From Gastranaerophilus sp045639085 (GTDB lineage: Bacteria > Cyanobacteriota > Vampirovibrionia > Gastranaerophilales > Gastranaerophilaceae): 15,171 nucleotides of DNA. Positions 1-6,642 of the stretch are shown one piece after another. The stretch covers positions 1 to 15,171 of the forward strand of contig JAZUCM010000103.1 of NCBI GenBank assembly GCA_045639085.1. The letters are read 5' to 3'. The notes beneath the pieces are model-generated. The model ran no database searches and was not told the DNA's origin. It was given only the letters and a program-made list of their open reading frames with translations. How positions within the stretch are numbered: the stretch's first letter is position 1; every line of letters begins with the position of its first letter. Position numbers and translations under genes: made by a program.

Positions 1-1
1 A

Positions 2-67
2 ATATACCGTTCAATAGGGGGGGGGGGCGCCTCAAAGTCCTTGCTATATTTGGCGTTGCGAGGGTGA
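2..67 (+). CDS. Leader small ORF, copy 1 (partial, start outside window)
   Basis: This is the 3' part of a small ORF that enters the window already open. It reads Arg-Ser-Ile, four Gly codons made by an 11-G run (17-27), then ASKSLLYLALRG and TGA at 65-67. The RSIGGGGAS core matches SSIGGGGAS in copy 2 (8502-8564), and copy 3 reads SSIGG before the window ends. If one G were added, or the ribosome slipped back by one, reading would continue as RLKVLAIFGV... to a TGA at 127-129 that overlaps the pilin ATG at 126. I know no function for the peptide. Translation is inferred from the conserved frame across copies. Confidence 0.4.
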   Translation: MYRSIGGGGASKSLLYLALRG

Positions 68-100
68 ATATTCATGTTTTGCCGAGCCTTCCGCCCCTGT
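10..100 (+). repeat. G-tract leader repeat, copy 1
   Basis: The segment begins ttcaata, then 11 Gs (17-27), then cgcctcaa. It continues with ctatatttggcgttgcg and catgttttgcc blocks that have clear counterparts in copy 2 (8531-8616). Relative to copy 2 it carries 9 extra bases between the ttgcg and catgttttgcc blocks, so reading frame is kept. The start of a third copy lies at 15160-15171. All sit upstream of, or are expected to precede, a pilin-like gene. Confidence 0.85.
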
Positions 101-125
101 TGATACAAGCGAGAAGGAGCATAAC

Positions 126-1211
126 ATGAGTAAAAAATTAAAAAAACATGCGTCATTGCGAGGAGTGAGCAAAGCGAACGACGCGGCAACCCAGCTGAGC
201 GAGCGTCAGCTCGCGCAGTCAACCAACGTGACGCTATCGCCCCGTAAACGCCACGCATTTACTATGGCGGAAATTTTACTGTCCCTAACAATCATCGGTG
301 TGGTCGCCGCAATCACATTACCATCGCTCATGGCGAATATTAACGAACGCACATGGAACACGCAGCGCAAAGCACTTTACGCACGCTTGTCCCAAGCCAT
401 TGCCATGATGCCACAGATAGCGGGTTATGGAACTTTGACAGAAACAACGAATGAAGACGGTACAACAACGGTCACAGACACCGCAACAGAAAGTTTCCTA
501 ACCGAGGGCTTGAGCAAAGTTTTGCAAATCAATAACATTTGCGATAATGTGCATTTACAAGATTGCGGTCTTTCTACAACATATATGGACATGTTAGGTA
601 GTCAAAAAACATTGCCAACAACATTGTACGAATTAAGTAGTGGGTTTAATAGTATTGCGTTTTCGGGTAGTTCCTATTCAACTATGGATACAAAGGCCGC
701 AGCGTTTGAAACACAAAACGGAGAAGCTATTGTGGCATACTACAATCGTTCTTGTAAATATGAATATTTAAACGAGTCAAGTCTAACACAGTATGGTAAT
801 GTTTTTGGATTTCCTCAGGCAACGATGTGTGTGAACTTTATTTACGATTTAAATGGCAGCAAAGGACCAAATGCCGTTGGAAAAGACATTGGCTTTATAA
901 CGAGTTTCAACTCAAATGATCCGATAGTTGTTGCTCCAATGCCATCATCCTCATCTAATGTTGAAATGTCTAAGTGGGCTGCAGCAGCTTCATTGTGTAC
1001 GGCTGAAAATGCAGAAAGCCGTATTCCTAACATCGACGAACTTTCAGCGATGATTATTAACAAAAATCTAACCAATTTAACATCTTCCACTGGTGTTTGG
1101 TCTGGTACTACTTTCAATGCAGAACTAGCTTGGCGCATTGGCGGAGTTTATGATGCTCGTATATCGGATAATAAAGAAAACCAACGTGCTGTTCGTTGCG
1201 TGTTGCGTTAA
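126..1211 (+). CDS. Type IV pilin-like protein with N-terminal insertion
   Basis: The protein has a prepilin N-terminus: HA|FTMAEILLSLTIIGVV, with Phe45 as the likely mature residue 1 and Glu49 as the conserved Glu+5, followed by a hydrophobic assembly helix. The residue before the cleavage site is Ala44, where Gly is usual and where pilin 2 (8694-9674) has Gly. A 44-residue leader precedes the site, against 6 in pilin 2, because of a palindromic repeat inserted in frame. Residues 235-257 hold a motif shared with pilin 2, DLNGSKGPNAVGKDIGF. Residues 291-361 resemble a DUF1566/Lcl-type C-type-lectin-like module: SRIPNIDELSAM, a GVWSGTTF stretch and terminal RAVRCVLR. AAGGAG at 114-119 supports the ATG at 126. 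It probably acts at the cell surface as a pilin or pseudopilin after cleavage by a prepilin peptidase. Confidence 0.85.
   Translation: MSKKLKKHASLRGVSKANDAATQLSERQLAQSTNVTLSPRKRHAFTMAEILLSLTIIGVVAAITLPSLMANINERTWNTQRKALYARLSQAIAMMPQIAGYGTLTETTNEDGTTTVTDTATESFLTEGLSKVLQINNICDNVHLQDCGLSTTYMDMLGSQKTLPTTLYELSSGFNSIAFSGSSYSTMDTKAAAFETQNGEAIVAYYNRSCKYEYLNESSLTQYGNVFGFPQATMCVNFIYDLNGSKGPNAVGKDIGFITSFNSNDPIVVAPMPSSSSNVEMSKWAAAASLCTAENAESRIPNIDELSAMIINKNLTNLTSSTGVWSGTTFNAELAWRIGGVYDARISDNKENQRAVRCVLR
149..260 (+). repeat. Palindromic repeat inserted in frame in the pilin gene
   Basis: The GC-rich stretch starts cgtcattgcgaggag and continues aaagcgaacgacgcggcaac, which resembles the dispersed TCATTGCGAGGAGC..GCGGCAA-type palindromic repeats found in many bacterial genomes. 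It holds a perfect inverted repeat, agctga (193-198) and tcagct (206-211), with a 7-base loop. Aaacatgcgt (143-152) and acgcattt (253-260) face each other near its edges. Pilin 2 lacks the segment altogether. The frame stays open, adding about 37 residues ahead of the prepilin cleavage site. Confidence 0.6.
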
Positions 1212-1237
1212 GAAATTATATTTAATGTATGGTATAA

Positions 1238-1256
1238 AGCCCGACGGTGTCGGGCT
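1238..1256. terminator. Bidirectional hairpin between convergent genes
   Basis: A perfect 8-bp stem, agcccgac/gtcgggct, has a 3-base loop between the pilin gene and the convergent minus-strand gene, and it overlaps that gene's stop codon. On the minus strand it is followed by TTTATA; on the plus strand the tail is only aatctaaa. It therefore fits a terminator better for the minus-strand gene. Confidence 0.55.
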
Positions 1257-1644
1257 AATCTAAAATTGTTACGCCTGTACGGGTTCCGACGTTGGAATTG
1301 AAGTCGGTAATCATTTGTGTTGGCGTGTTCAGGGTGTTCATGCCGTTTGGCAGATGATTGAATTGATTATTCATATTTATCGGGTTATGCAGGTGGTTGT
1401 AGCCCGGATAAATTCCGCTTGGGGTGAACACTGGTGGTGTGAAGCCTGTTACGGCCCCGTTGTTGAAAAATCCATGACGGTGGCCGCCGTAGTAGCCGTT
1501 GTTATAGCAAGGGCAGCCATAACCGTAGTTGTTCCAGCCGGTGTTTGCCCAGTTGCGGATTCGAGAGAAAATTCCTGCGTGTGCTTGGCTTGTTGTTACT
1601 AATAAAAGTCCTAGGATTGCTAAAAGTCTAAGTTTTTTGTTCAT
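1255..1644 (-). CDS. Small secreted Asn/Gly/His-rich protein
   Basis: This 129-residue protein has a clear Sec signal peptide: MNKKLR, a Leu-rich core, and a likely signal peptidase I site after TSQAHA (residue 23). The mature part is rich in Asn, Gly, Tyr, His and Pro, with a CPC pair at residues 44-46 and little regular structure expected. I do not recognise a family. It may be a cell-envelope or periplasmic protein, and the His/Cys content could bind metal, but that is a guess. AAGGAG about 7 bases upstream of the ATG supports the start, and a tataat lies on the minus strand at 1671-1666. It is transcribed divergently from the GH38 gene. Confidence 0.75.
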   Translation of the reverse strand: MNKKLRLLAILGLLLVTTSQAHAGIFSRIRNWANTGWNNYGYGCPCYNNGYYGGHRHGFFNNGAVTGFTPPVFTPSGIYPGYNHLHNPINMNNQFNHLPNGMNTLNTPTQMITDFNSNVGTRTGVTILD

Positions 1645-1665
1645 TGCTCAACTCCTTTTTCTGAA

Positions 1666-1671
1666 ATTATA
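1666..1671 (-). promoter_or_regulatory. -10 box for the small secreted protein
   Basis: The minus strand reads TATAAT here, about 20 bases upstream of the ATG at 1644, with aaaaaggag between. No good -35 hexamer is seen at the expected distance. Confidence 0.4.
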
Positions 1672-1714
1672 TAATGTTTTTTTCTCTTATGAATTAGCCA
1701 GGTGATTATAGTTT

Positions 1715-1742
1715 TTGGGTAAATGTATGTTTGTGATAAAAT
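1715..1742 (+). promoter_or_regulatory. Possible promoter of the GH38 gene
   Basis: Ttgggt (1715-1720), a 16-base spacer and taaaat (1737-1742) form a weak promoter. The -10 box ends 6 bases before the ATG at 1749, which would make the message leaderless or nearly so. Gagg at 1743-1746 sits too close to the ATG for an ideal ribosome binding site. Confidence 0.3.
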
Positions 1743-1748
1743 GAGGTT

Positions 1749-3758
1749 ATGAAGAAACGGGTTATTGCATATATTCATACTCATTGGGATAGAGAGTGGT
1801 ATAGAGAATTTGAAGTTTTTAGGATGAGGCTTGTTCGGGTTTTTGACCGCGTTTTGGAAATGCTCGAGACAGGTAAGATTCCTTCTTTTTATTTTGACGG
1901 TCAGGTCGTGGCGTTGTTGGATTATTTGGAAATTCGTCCTGAAAAAGAAGATTTGGTGCGCAATTTAATAAAAGAGAAGAAACTTTTTATCGGGCCGTTT
2001 TATTGTCTTGTGGATGAATTTTTGACCGATAGAATTTGTTTTCAAAAGAATTTGGAAATCGGGATAAAAATTGCTCGTGAGTTTGGGTGCGAGGATTTTG
2101 TGGGGTATTTGGCGGACACTTTCGGGCATAGCCAAAATGTTCCGAGACTGCTTGCGGCGGCTGGGGTTGATAAATGCGTTGTTTGGCGTGGCTGCCCTGA
2201 TGAAATTCCGGCGGAGTTTAAATTTTACGGTGTGGATTGCGTGAATTTGGTTCGCGGATATTTTATGGATTGCTTGGAGCCTGAATTTTTGAAAAAGAAT
2301 TTGGATTTGATTGCGCAAAAGTCGGGAGAGGTTTTGTTGTTGCCGATTGGGGCTGATCATAGAGGAGTTGACCTTGATATTGTTGAAAAAATTGCGGCGG
2401 CGAATGCACAACTGGAAGATTATGAAATCCAACTCGGTTCGATTTTTGACTATTTTGAGGCGGTGAAAGAACGTTTTGGGCAAAAGGAATGGGATAACGA
2501 GTTGAGAGATAATTCTAGTACTTTTATTTTGCCTGGAAGCTATTCTGCGCGAACAAAGCTGAAACAGTTGAATGTTGAGGCGTCAAACAGGCTTCATTTT
2601 GCGGATAGATTGCAGAAACATTTTCCCGCAGGCTATGAGTCGCAAGTTGAATATGCGTATAAATTATTGTTGCAAAACCAGGCACACGACGGGATTTGCG
2701 GGTGTTCAACGGACGATGTTCACGAGGAAAATGTTATTCGTTACAAAAAAGTTTTGCAAATTGCAAATACTGTCATTGAGGAATTGCGTTTGAAACATCA
2801 AGGGTTGGTGAATTTTACTGATTATGCGGGCGTTATTGAGTACGAGAGTACTCAGGTAGAAAGCCAGGTTATAGCTGAGCGTAAAGGGTTTGAAACTCAT
2901 TTGTTGCACGACACACAACGCATTCCTGTGACCGAAGATTATACAACAATTTATACTAATTTGTACGAAATAAAACCGTCGGAAGATGTTTTGCATATTT
3001 TGGATACGGAAATCGGTAATTCTTATCTCGTTTTGAAGATTGAACAAGGCGAGTTTAATCTTTATGCGGATGGCAAAAAATGGGAAAATATAATCGAATT
3101 TACTCGTGTGCGAGATATCGGCGATACGTATAATCACGGTTTTGTCGAAGGTGATAAGCCGGAGAGGGCCTTTATTGTCTCGTATGATATTCTTTTTGAG
3201 GGAGATTTGCGTGTTGGATTGCTTGTAAAAACAACGTTTTTTGATGTGTTGATAACGTTAAATAAAAATTCGCATTTATTGAATTTTAAAATTGTTTGGG
3301 ATAATACGTTCAAAAATACTCTTTGGCAGGTGAAATTCAATCTGCCTTGCCCGGTGGTAGAAACATTTTCTGAGGATATGAATGAAATTATCAGGCGTGA
3401 ATTCGACCCGACCTTGGATGTACGGAAAAATTTGCCTAAGGAACGTGGACTTGAGGTTAAAACAAATTTTGCGCCTATGCAGCGCTTTGTTTGGGCTCAG
3501 GGGCTTGGGGTTGTGACAAAAGGGCTTACGGAATATGAGGTGGAGGGAAATTCGCTGAAAATTACATTGTTGCGCAGCGTTGGTGTGGTTTCAAACCCTC
3601 ATAATCCTTGTCGTACAACGCCTGCCGGTCCGCCGATTGAGGTTCCGGGGGCGCAACAACTGGGGCAAAATGTGGCAGAATTTTCAATCGGAGTGTTACC
3701 TCTTGAGGGTATGAAAGACGCTGTGGATGAGGTTTATCCGCAAACGATTATACTTTAA
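1749..3758 (+). CDS. Glycoside hydrolase family 38 alpha-mannosidase
   Basis: GH38 enzymes are zinc-dependent retaining alpha-mannosidases. The hallmark HTHWDREWY opens the protein, and His12 and Asp14 match the first two zinc ligands. LADTFGHSQ supplies Asp123, matching the catalytic nucleophile that also binds zinc. NQAHDGICG supplies His313, matching the last ligand. DGQ at 50-52 is also typical of bacterial members. The N-terminal catalytic barrel is followed by a helical middle domain and a beta-rich C-terminal half. At 669 residues it is shorter than MngB-type enzymes of about 870, yet all key residues are present. No signal peptide is visible, so it probably works in the cytoplasm on imported mannosides. 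Exact substrate is unknown. It stands alone, with no sugar transporter beside it. Confidence 0.9.
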   Translation: MKKRVIAYIHTHWDREWYREFEVFRMRLVRVFDRVLEMLETGKIPSFYFDGQVVALLDYLEIRPEKEDLVRNLIKEKKLFIGPFYCLVDEFLTDRICFQKNLEIGIKIAREFGCEDFVGYLADTFGHSQNVPRLLAAAGVDKCVVWRGCPDEIPAEFKFYGVDCVNLVRGYFMDCLEPEFLKKNLDLIAQKSGEVLLLPIGADHRGVDLDIVEKIAAANAQLEDYEIQLGSIFDYFEAVKERFGQKEWDNELRDNSSTFILPGSYSARTKLKQLNVEASNRLHFADRLQKHFPAGYESQVEYAYKLLLQNQAHDGICGCSTDDVHEENVIRYKKVLQIANTVIEELRLKHQGLVNFTDYAGVIEYESTQVESQVIAERKGFETHLLHDTQRIPVTEDYTTIYTNLYEIKPSEDVLHILDTEIGNSYLVLKIEQGEFNLYADGKKWENIIEFTRVRDIGDTYNHGFVEGDKPERAFIVSYDILFEGDLRVGLLVKTTFFDVLITLNKNSHLLNFKIVWDNTFKNTLWQVKFNLPCPVVETFSEDMNEIIRREFDPTLDVRKNLPKERGLEVKTNFAPMQRFVWAQGLGVVTKGLTEYEVEGNSLKITLLRSVGVVSNPHNPCRTTPAGPPIEVPGAQQLGQNVAEFSIGVLPLEGMKDAVDEVYPQTIIL

Positions 3759-3788
3759 AAAGATGATTTAATTTGCCCTAAGCCTCGC

Positions 3789-3794
3789 TATAAT
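3789..3794 (+). promoter_or_regulatory. -10 box of the small membrane protein/SPFH operon
   Basis: A consensus TATAAT lies 29 bases before the ATG at 3824, leaving a short leader that contains a GAGGG ribosome binding site. The -35 region at the right distance is a poor match. Confidence 0.5.
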
Positions 3795-3823
3795 GTTGCT
3801 GTATGATAAAGTAGAGGGACATT

Positions 3824-4015
3824 ATGGCAATTCGAATTTTATTGTTTTTGTTGGCGTTTGTAATTATTACAAACTTAATCATTTCGCTTGTCGGGCTTGT
3901 ATTTGGCGTCAATATGTACCAAACTTACGGAAAACAAATTTTCATCGGATATTCGGTTTTTGGTTTGTTGGTGATGGTTGCGTTTGTTGTTATGGCTATA
4001 ATGGGGCTGGCATAA
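3824..4015 (+). CDS. Small two-helix membrane protein
   Basis: This 63-residue protein consists almost entirely of two predicted membrane helices (about residues 4-28 and 42-62) joined by a short polar loop, VNMYQTYGKQ. AGAGGG 8-13 bases ahead supports the ATG. A 78-codon frame at 3793-4029 overlaps it but encodes a Cys/aromatic-rich sequence with no ribosome binding site, so I chose this one. Its stop ends one base before the ATG of the SPFH gene at 4017, so the two are very likely co-translated. It may be a partner of the SPFH protein. No named family recognised. Confidence 0.75.
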   Translation: MAIRILLFLLAFVIITNLIISLVGLVFGVNMYQTYGKQIFIGYSVFGLLVMVAFVVMAIMGLA

Positions 4016-4016
4016 G

Positions 4017-5096
4017 ATGTTTGATATAATTGTATTAATTATAATTTTGGCAATTGTTTTTGGTGCAACGTCGCTGGAAGAACATGCTAAAAAAGCGCAA
4101 ACACATCGCAGAAATTTTGCCAAAATGGATTCAACGGCGCGTCGTTCAAATAAGCAGGCAGATGACGACGTGATTGATGTCGAAGCTTGGGTTGGAGATA
4201 ACAAAGTTGGCGGAGATTTCGCGTCTTCGGCTAAAGATTTTTTTGGAAATTTGGCTCAAAGCTTTAATAAAATGTTTGAAACTAGTGAAAATAAAGAAAA
4301 AGAGGTTGAAAAAATGGGAAAAAACGGACTTGCAGGAATTGTTACTGTCATTATTTTGTTTGTAGTTGCGGTTTTGATGTGTAACCCGATTGTTGTTGTC
4401 GGAGTTGGTGAACGCGGCGTAAAAGTTACTCTCGGTAAGGTTTCGCCGGAAAGCCTTGGAGAAGGCATGCATTTTATTATGCCTTATGTTCAAAAAATTG
4501 CCAAAATGGATGTTAAAACCCAAAAATACGGAACACAAACTCAAGTTTATACAAAAGATATTCAGCAAGCAAAGATATCATACGTTGTAAACTACAATTT
4601 GTTGGCAGATAGCGCATTCAGAATGTATCAAGAGGTCGGCATGGACTATGTTTCTAAAGTTATTAACCCGGTTCTTGAAGGTACTATCAAAGACGTTATC
4701 GGTAAATGGAATGCTCAAGATTTGGTCGCAAACCGTGAAGAAGCGACAAATGATATCTTGATTAAATTACGTGATCAGCTTTCGCAAAGATATGTTAACG
4801 TAAGCGGTTTCCAGATTGTTGATATCAATTATTCAGAAGTTTTTGAGCGCGCAATCGAAAGCAAAGTAACGGCTGAACAAGATGCTCTGAAAGCTAAAAA
4901 CAAAACCGTTCAAATTGAAGAAGAAGCAAGACAAAAGGTTATTTCTGCCGAAGCTGAGGCTAAATCAATGAGTATTCGCGCTAACGCCCTCACTCAAAAC
5001 AAAGCCCTCGTTGAATACGAAGCGGTTCAAAAATGGAACGGGATTTTACCGCAATACATGATGGGCAACTCTGTTCCGTTTGTTAATTTGAAATAA
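4017..5096 (+). CDS. SPFH/prohibitin-family membrane protein with N-terminal extension
   Basis: Residues about 104-122 form a membrane anchor, followed by an SPFH/prohibitin domain (about 123-300) with VGVGERGVKVTLGKVSPESLGEGMHFIMP and a matching VNYNLL strand region. An Ala/Glu/Lys-rich coiled coil follows (about 285-335), ending in AEAEAKSMSIRAN. Such proteins oligomerise into ring-like membrane scaffolds and often control membrane proteases such as FtsH. The unusual part is residues 1-99: a second N-terminal membrane helix (3-18) and a charged linker. Canonical homologues start near Met100 (nt 4314), which has its own AGAGG at 4301-4305. Both forms may be made. The long start is favoured by its 1-base spacing from the upstream gene. 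Confidence 0.85.
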   Translation: MFDIIVLIIILAIVFGATSLEEHAKKAQTHRRNFAKMDSTARRSNKQADDDVIDVEAWVGDNKVGGDFASSAKDFFGNLAQSFNKMFETSENKEKEVEKMGKNGLAGIVTVIILFVVAVLMCNPIVVVGVGERGVKVTLGKVSPESLGEGMHFIMPYVQKIAKMDVKTQKYGTQTQVYTKDIQQAKISYVVNYNLLADSAFRMYQEVGMDYVSKVINPVLEGTIKDVIGKWNAQDLVANREEATNDILIKLRDQLSQRYVNVSGFQIVDINYSEVFERAIESKVTAEQDALKAKNKTVQIEEEARQKVISAEAEAKSMSIRANALTQNKALVEYEAVQKWNGILPQYMMGNSVPFVNLK

Positions 5097-5113
5097 GGAG
5101 TTTGTATTACAAA

Positions 5114-5138
5114 GGCGCAGCCGCTATTCGGCTGCGCC
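5114..5138 (+). terminator. Strong hairpin after the SPFH gene
   Basis: A perfect 9-bp GC-rich stem, ggcgcagcc/ggctgcgcc, with a 7-base loop lies 17 bases after the SPFH stop. The tail is ataaatt, so the uridine run is poor. It may end the operon or protect its 3' end. Confidence 0.55.
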
Positions 5139-5160
5139 ATAAATTAAAAGGGTAGCCCCA

Positions 5161-5218
5161 ATCACCCAACCTTCGCGCAACGCAAATATAGTGACAATAG
5201 GCGAAGAAGGGAGGTGAT
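5161..5218 (+). promoter_or_regulatory. Shine-Dalgarno-masking leader structure
   Basis: The ribosome binding site gggaggtga (5209-5217) of the 24-codon ORF can be paired. Atcacc (5161-5166) is the exact complement of ggtgat (5213-5218), and inside it cttcgc (5171-5176) pairs perfectly with gcgaag (5201-5206). This would hide the ribosome binding site, as in several type I toxin messages. Folding is judged by eye. Confidence 0.45.
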
Positions 5219-5221
5219 AAG

Positions 5222-5296
5222 ATGAATAGAGAGTTAATAAAAAGAACTCTGACAGTCGCAGAGTTCTTGATTAAATTAATTCAATTGTTTATCTAA
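5222..5296 (+). CDS. 24-residue hydrophobic peptide, type I toxin-like candidate
   Basis: The short ORF encodes MNRELIKRTLTVAEFLIKLI plus QLFI. Its N-terminus is charged and its second half is a hydrophobic, possibly amphipathic, helix. It has the strongest Shine-Dalgarno in the window, gggaggtga, 4 bases before the ATG, and that site can be masked by the leader. Codons 8-16 also form a 10-bp hairpin in the RNA (5242-5268), and a terminator follows 12 bases after the stop. Size, composition and RNA layout recall type I toxins or holin-like small peptides. No antisense RNA gene can be proven by eye. It could instead be a small regulatory RNA with an incidental ORF. Confidence 0.45.
   Translation: MNRELIKRTLTVAEFLIKLIQLFI
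5242..5268. repeat. Perfect 10-bp hairpin inside the 24-codon ORF
   Basis: Aagaactctg (5242-5251) and cagagttctt (5259-5268) are perfect complements around a 7-base loop. Lying inside a coding region, it suggests the RNA structure itself matters, or that an antisense RNA acts here. Confidence 0.6.
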
Positions 5297-5307
5297 AAGG
5301 GGTGACA

Positions 5308-5349
5308 AGTCGGTTAAGCTTTAGCGGAGTTTAGCCGACTCCCTTTTTT
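5308..5349. terminator. Rho-independent terminator
   Basis: Agtcggttaa (5308-5317) pairs with ttagccgact (5331-5340), 10 bp with one G-U. It is followed by ccc and six Ts. The upstream aaaaggg can extend the stem, so on the minus strand it may also end the convergent glycosyltransferase gene. Confidence 0.8.
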
Positions 5350-5401
5350 ATCATTATAACACTTTCCGAAAAAATTTCAACCCCATGTGGAAAAATCTGT
5401 T

Positions 5402-6358
5402 TTAGAAATGGAATCCGCTATCCGAGCCAAAACCGAAATTAACGTCCGTATTTGGATTGGTTTCTTCTTGAGTTTGTTCCGTTTGGGCTTGGCGTTGCGC
5501 CTCTGCGGCTTTAACGGCTTCTGTTCTTATAAGTTCTATCCGTTCAGCGTAATCCATAAAATATTGTTTGTCTTGTGGCGGATAAAATTCAGCCAGTTTC
5601 TCCAATAAAGGTTTAGGGAATCGTGAGTAATTCACCATTTCTTCCAAAACGTCGTCCGTCATTTGGTAAAGCGTTCTGTAGTTTTTGAAAAATATGCGAG
5701 AAATTTCTTCGTTGGTTTTTTCTGTAAGCGCGTAAGTCTTTTCACCAAACTTGCAGGTTACGATATTTTTCTCGAGAATTATCGGTTTGCAACGAGCCAT
5801 CGTCAATCGGATAATCAAATCGTAATCCGCCATGATTTTGAATTTTTCGTCAAAATAATTAATTTTTGCGATGGCCGATTTCTTGAATACCATGCCTTGC
5901 CGTACGCACGGCAAAACCTCAAAAATATTATATATAGCCGGCGGAAACTCAAACACAAACCCATCCGGGTGTCTGCAATAAGCGCTCGACATCAAAAAAT
6001 CCGCCTGCTCCTCGTCCATAAGTTCTACTGCTGTTTTTAGTGCTGTGATATCGTGAATAAAATCATCACAACTCAAAAACATCACATATTTACCCTTGGC
6101 GCGTAAAACACCCTTGTTAAAACCCTCAAACTTTGATGTGTCACGTTCTGAATAAAAAGTGAAATATCCTTTGTTTTTATAATCTTTCAAAAGCTCAATT
6201 GTACCGTCATTCGATGCGTTATCAATGACAATTGTTTCCATTTCGCCTAGTGTTTGCATATCTAAAAGCTGCAACAATAAATTGAAATCGTCAACTTGGT
6301 TTTTCTCTAAAAGGTTGTGTGTTGTGATAATTACCGTGAGTAATGTTTCTTCTGGCAT
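5402..6358 (-). CDS. Family 2 glycosyltransferase (GT-A fold)
   Basis: The first 200 residues are a GT2 domain. LLTVIITTHN (6-15) is the first nucleotide-binding strand, and VIDNASNDGT (44-53) is the second conserved block. The acidic pair in FLSCDDF (Asp98, Asp99) takes the place of the metal-binding DXD, and ADYDLIIRL (177-185) is the usual acidic acceptor-side motif. It should transfer a sugar from a nucleotide donor during surface polysaccharide or glycoprotein assembly; donor and acceptor cannot be told. There is no membrane segment. The last 35 residues form a Gln/Thr/Glu-rich tail ending in a Gly/Phe stretch, unusual for the family. GGGAG about 10 bases upstream supports the ATG. It is a single gene with no polysaccharide cluster nearby. 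Confidence 0.88.
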   Translation of the reverse strand: MPEETLLTVIITTHNLLEKNQVDDFNLLLQLLDMQTLGEMETIVIDNASNDGTIELLKDYKNKGYFTFYSERDTSKFEGFNKGVLRAKGKYVMFLSCDDFIHDITALKTAVELMDEEQADFLMSSAYCRHPDGFVFEFPPAIYNIFEVLPCVRQGMVFKKSAIAKINYFDEKFKIMADYDLIIRLTMARCKPIILEKNIVTCKFGEKTYALTEKTNEEISRIFFKNYRTLYQMTDDVLEEMVNYSRFPKPLLEKLAEFYPPQDKQYFMDYAERIELIRTEAVKAAEAQRQAQTEQTQEETNPNTDVNFGFGSDSGFHF

Positions 6359-6642
6359 GATGAAAATCTCCCAAAAACGTAACGTAACTTAATAATACTC
6401 TAAAAAATCTTTATAAACAAGATTTAAGTGCTAAAATGGTAGCAATCAGAGGCACTATTTCGGCAGTCCTGTGTTTGGGCTGTGGGTACATGTTAAGAAT
6501 TGTAAAAAACGACTTGAAAAATACGCAACTTTTATCGTTCAGGATTTTTAATATATGTGTAGTAGACTATATGTAAAAGGTTATTATCTTTTATTAGGTA
6601 GAAAAAACTCAAAAAATAGTGTTATAAAAAGGAGAATTACTT
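6359..6642. other. Intergenic region between divergent genes, content unclear
   Basis: This 284-base gap holds the ribosome binding sites of both flanking genes. It contains a weak hairpin, cagtcc/gggctg (6464-6482), and a 46-codon frame at 6436-6576 with no Shine-Dalgarno. I see no confident promoter pair, tRNA or known riboswitch. A small RNA is possible but unproven. Confidence 0.4.

Noticed and set aside
17..27. G-run as pure sequencing artefact
   Set aside because: Length errors are possible in such runs, but the run occurs at three separate places in the same frame context with conserved flanks, so the run itself is real. Its exact length remains uncertain.
1315..1602. Plus-strand 95-codon frame opposite the secreted protein
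   Set aside because: The minus-strand gene has a signal peptide, AAGGAG and a terminator; this frame has none.
1965..2483. 172-codon antisense frame in the GH38 gene
   Set aside because: It lies opposite a well-supported gene with intact catalytic motifs. Its translation is Asn/Arg/Ile-rich with no motif and no ribosome binding site.
3793..4029. 78-codon frame overlapping the small membrane protein
   Set aside because: No ribosome binding site and an erratic Cys/Trp/Tyr-rich sequence; the other frame has GAGGG, clean membrane helices and tight spacing to the next gene.
5663..6040. 125-codon frame opposite the glycosyltransferase gene
   Set aside because: Shadow of a gene with clear GT2 motifs; no start signal.
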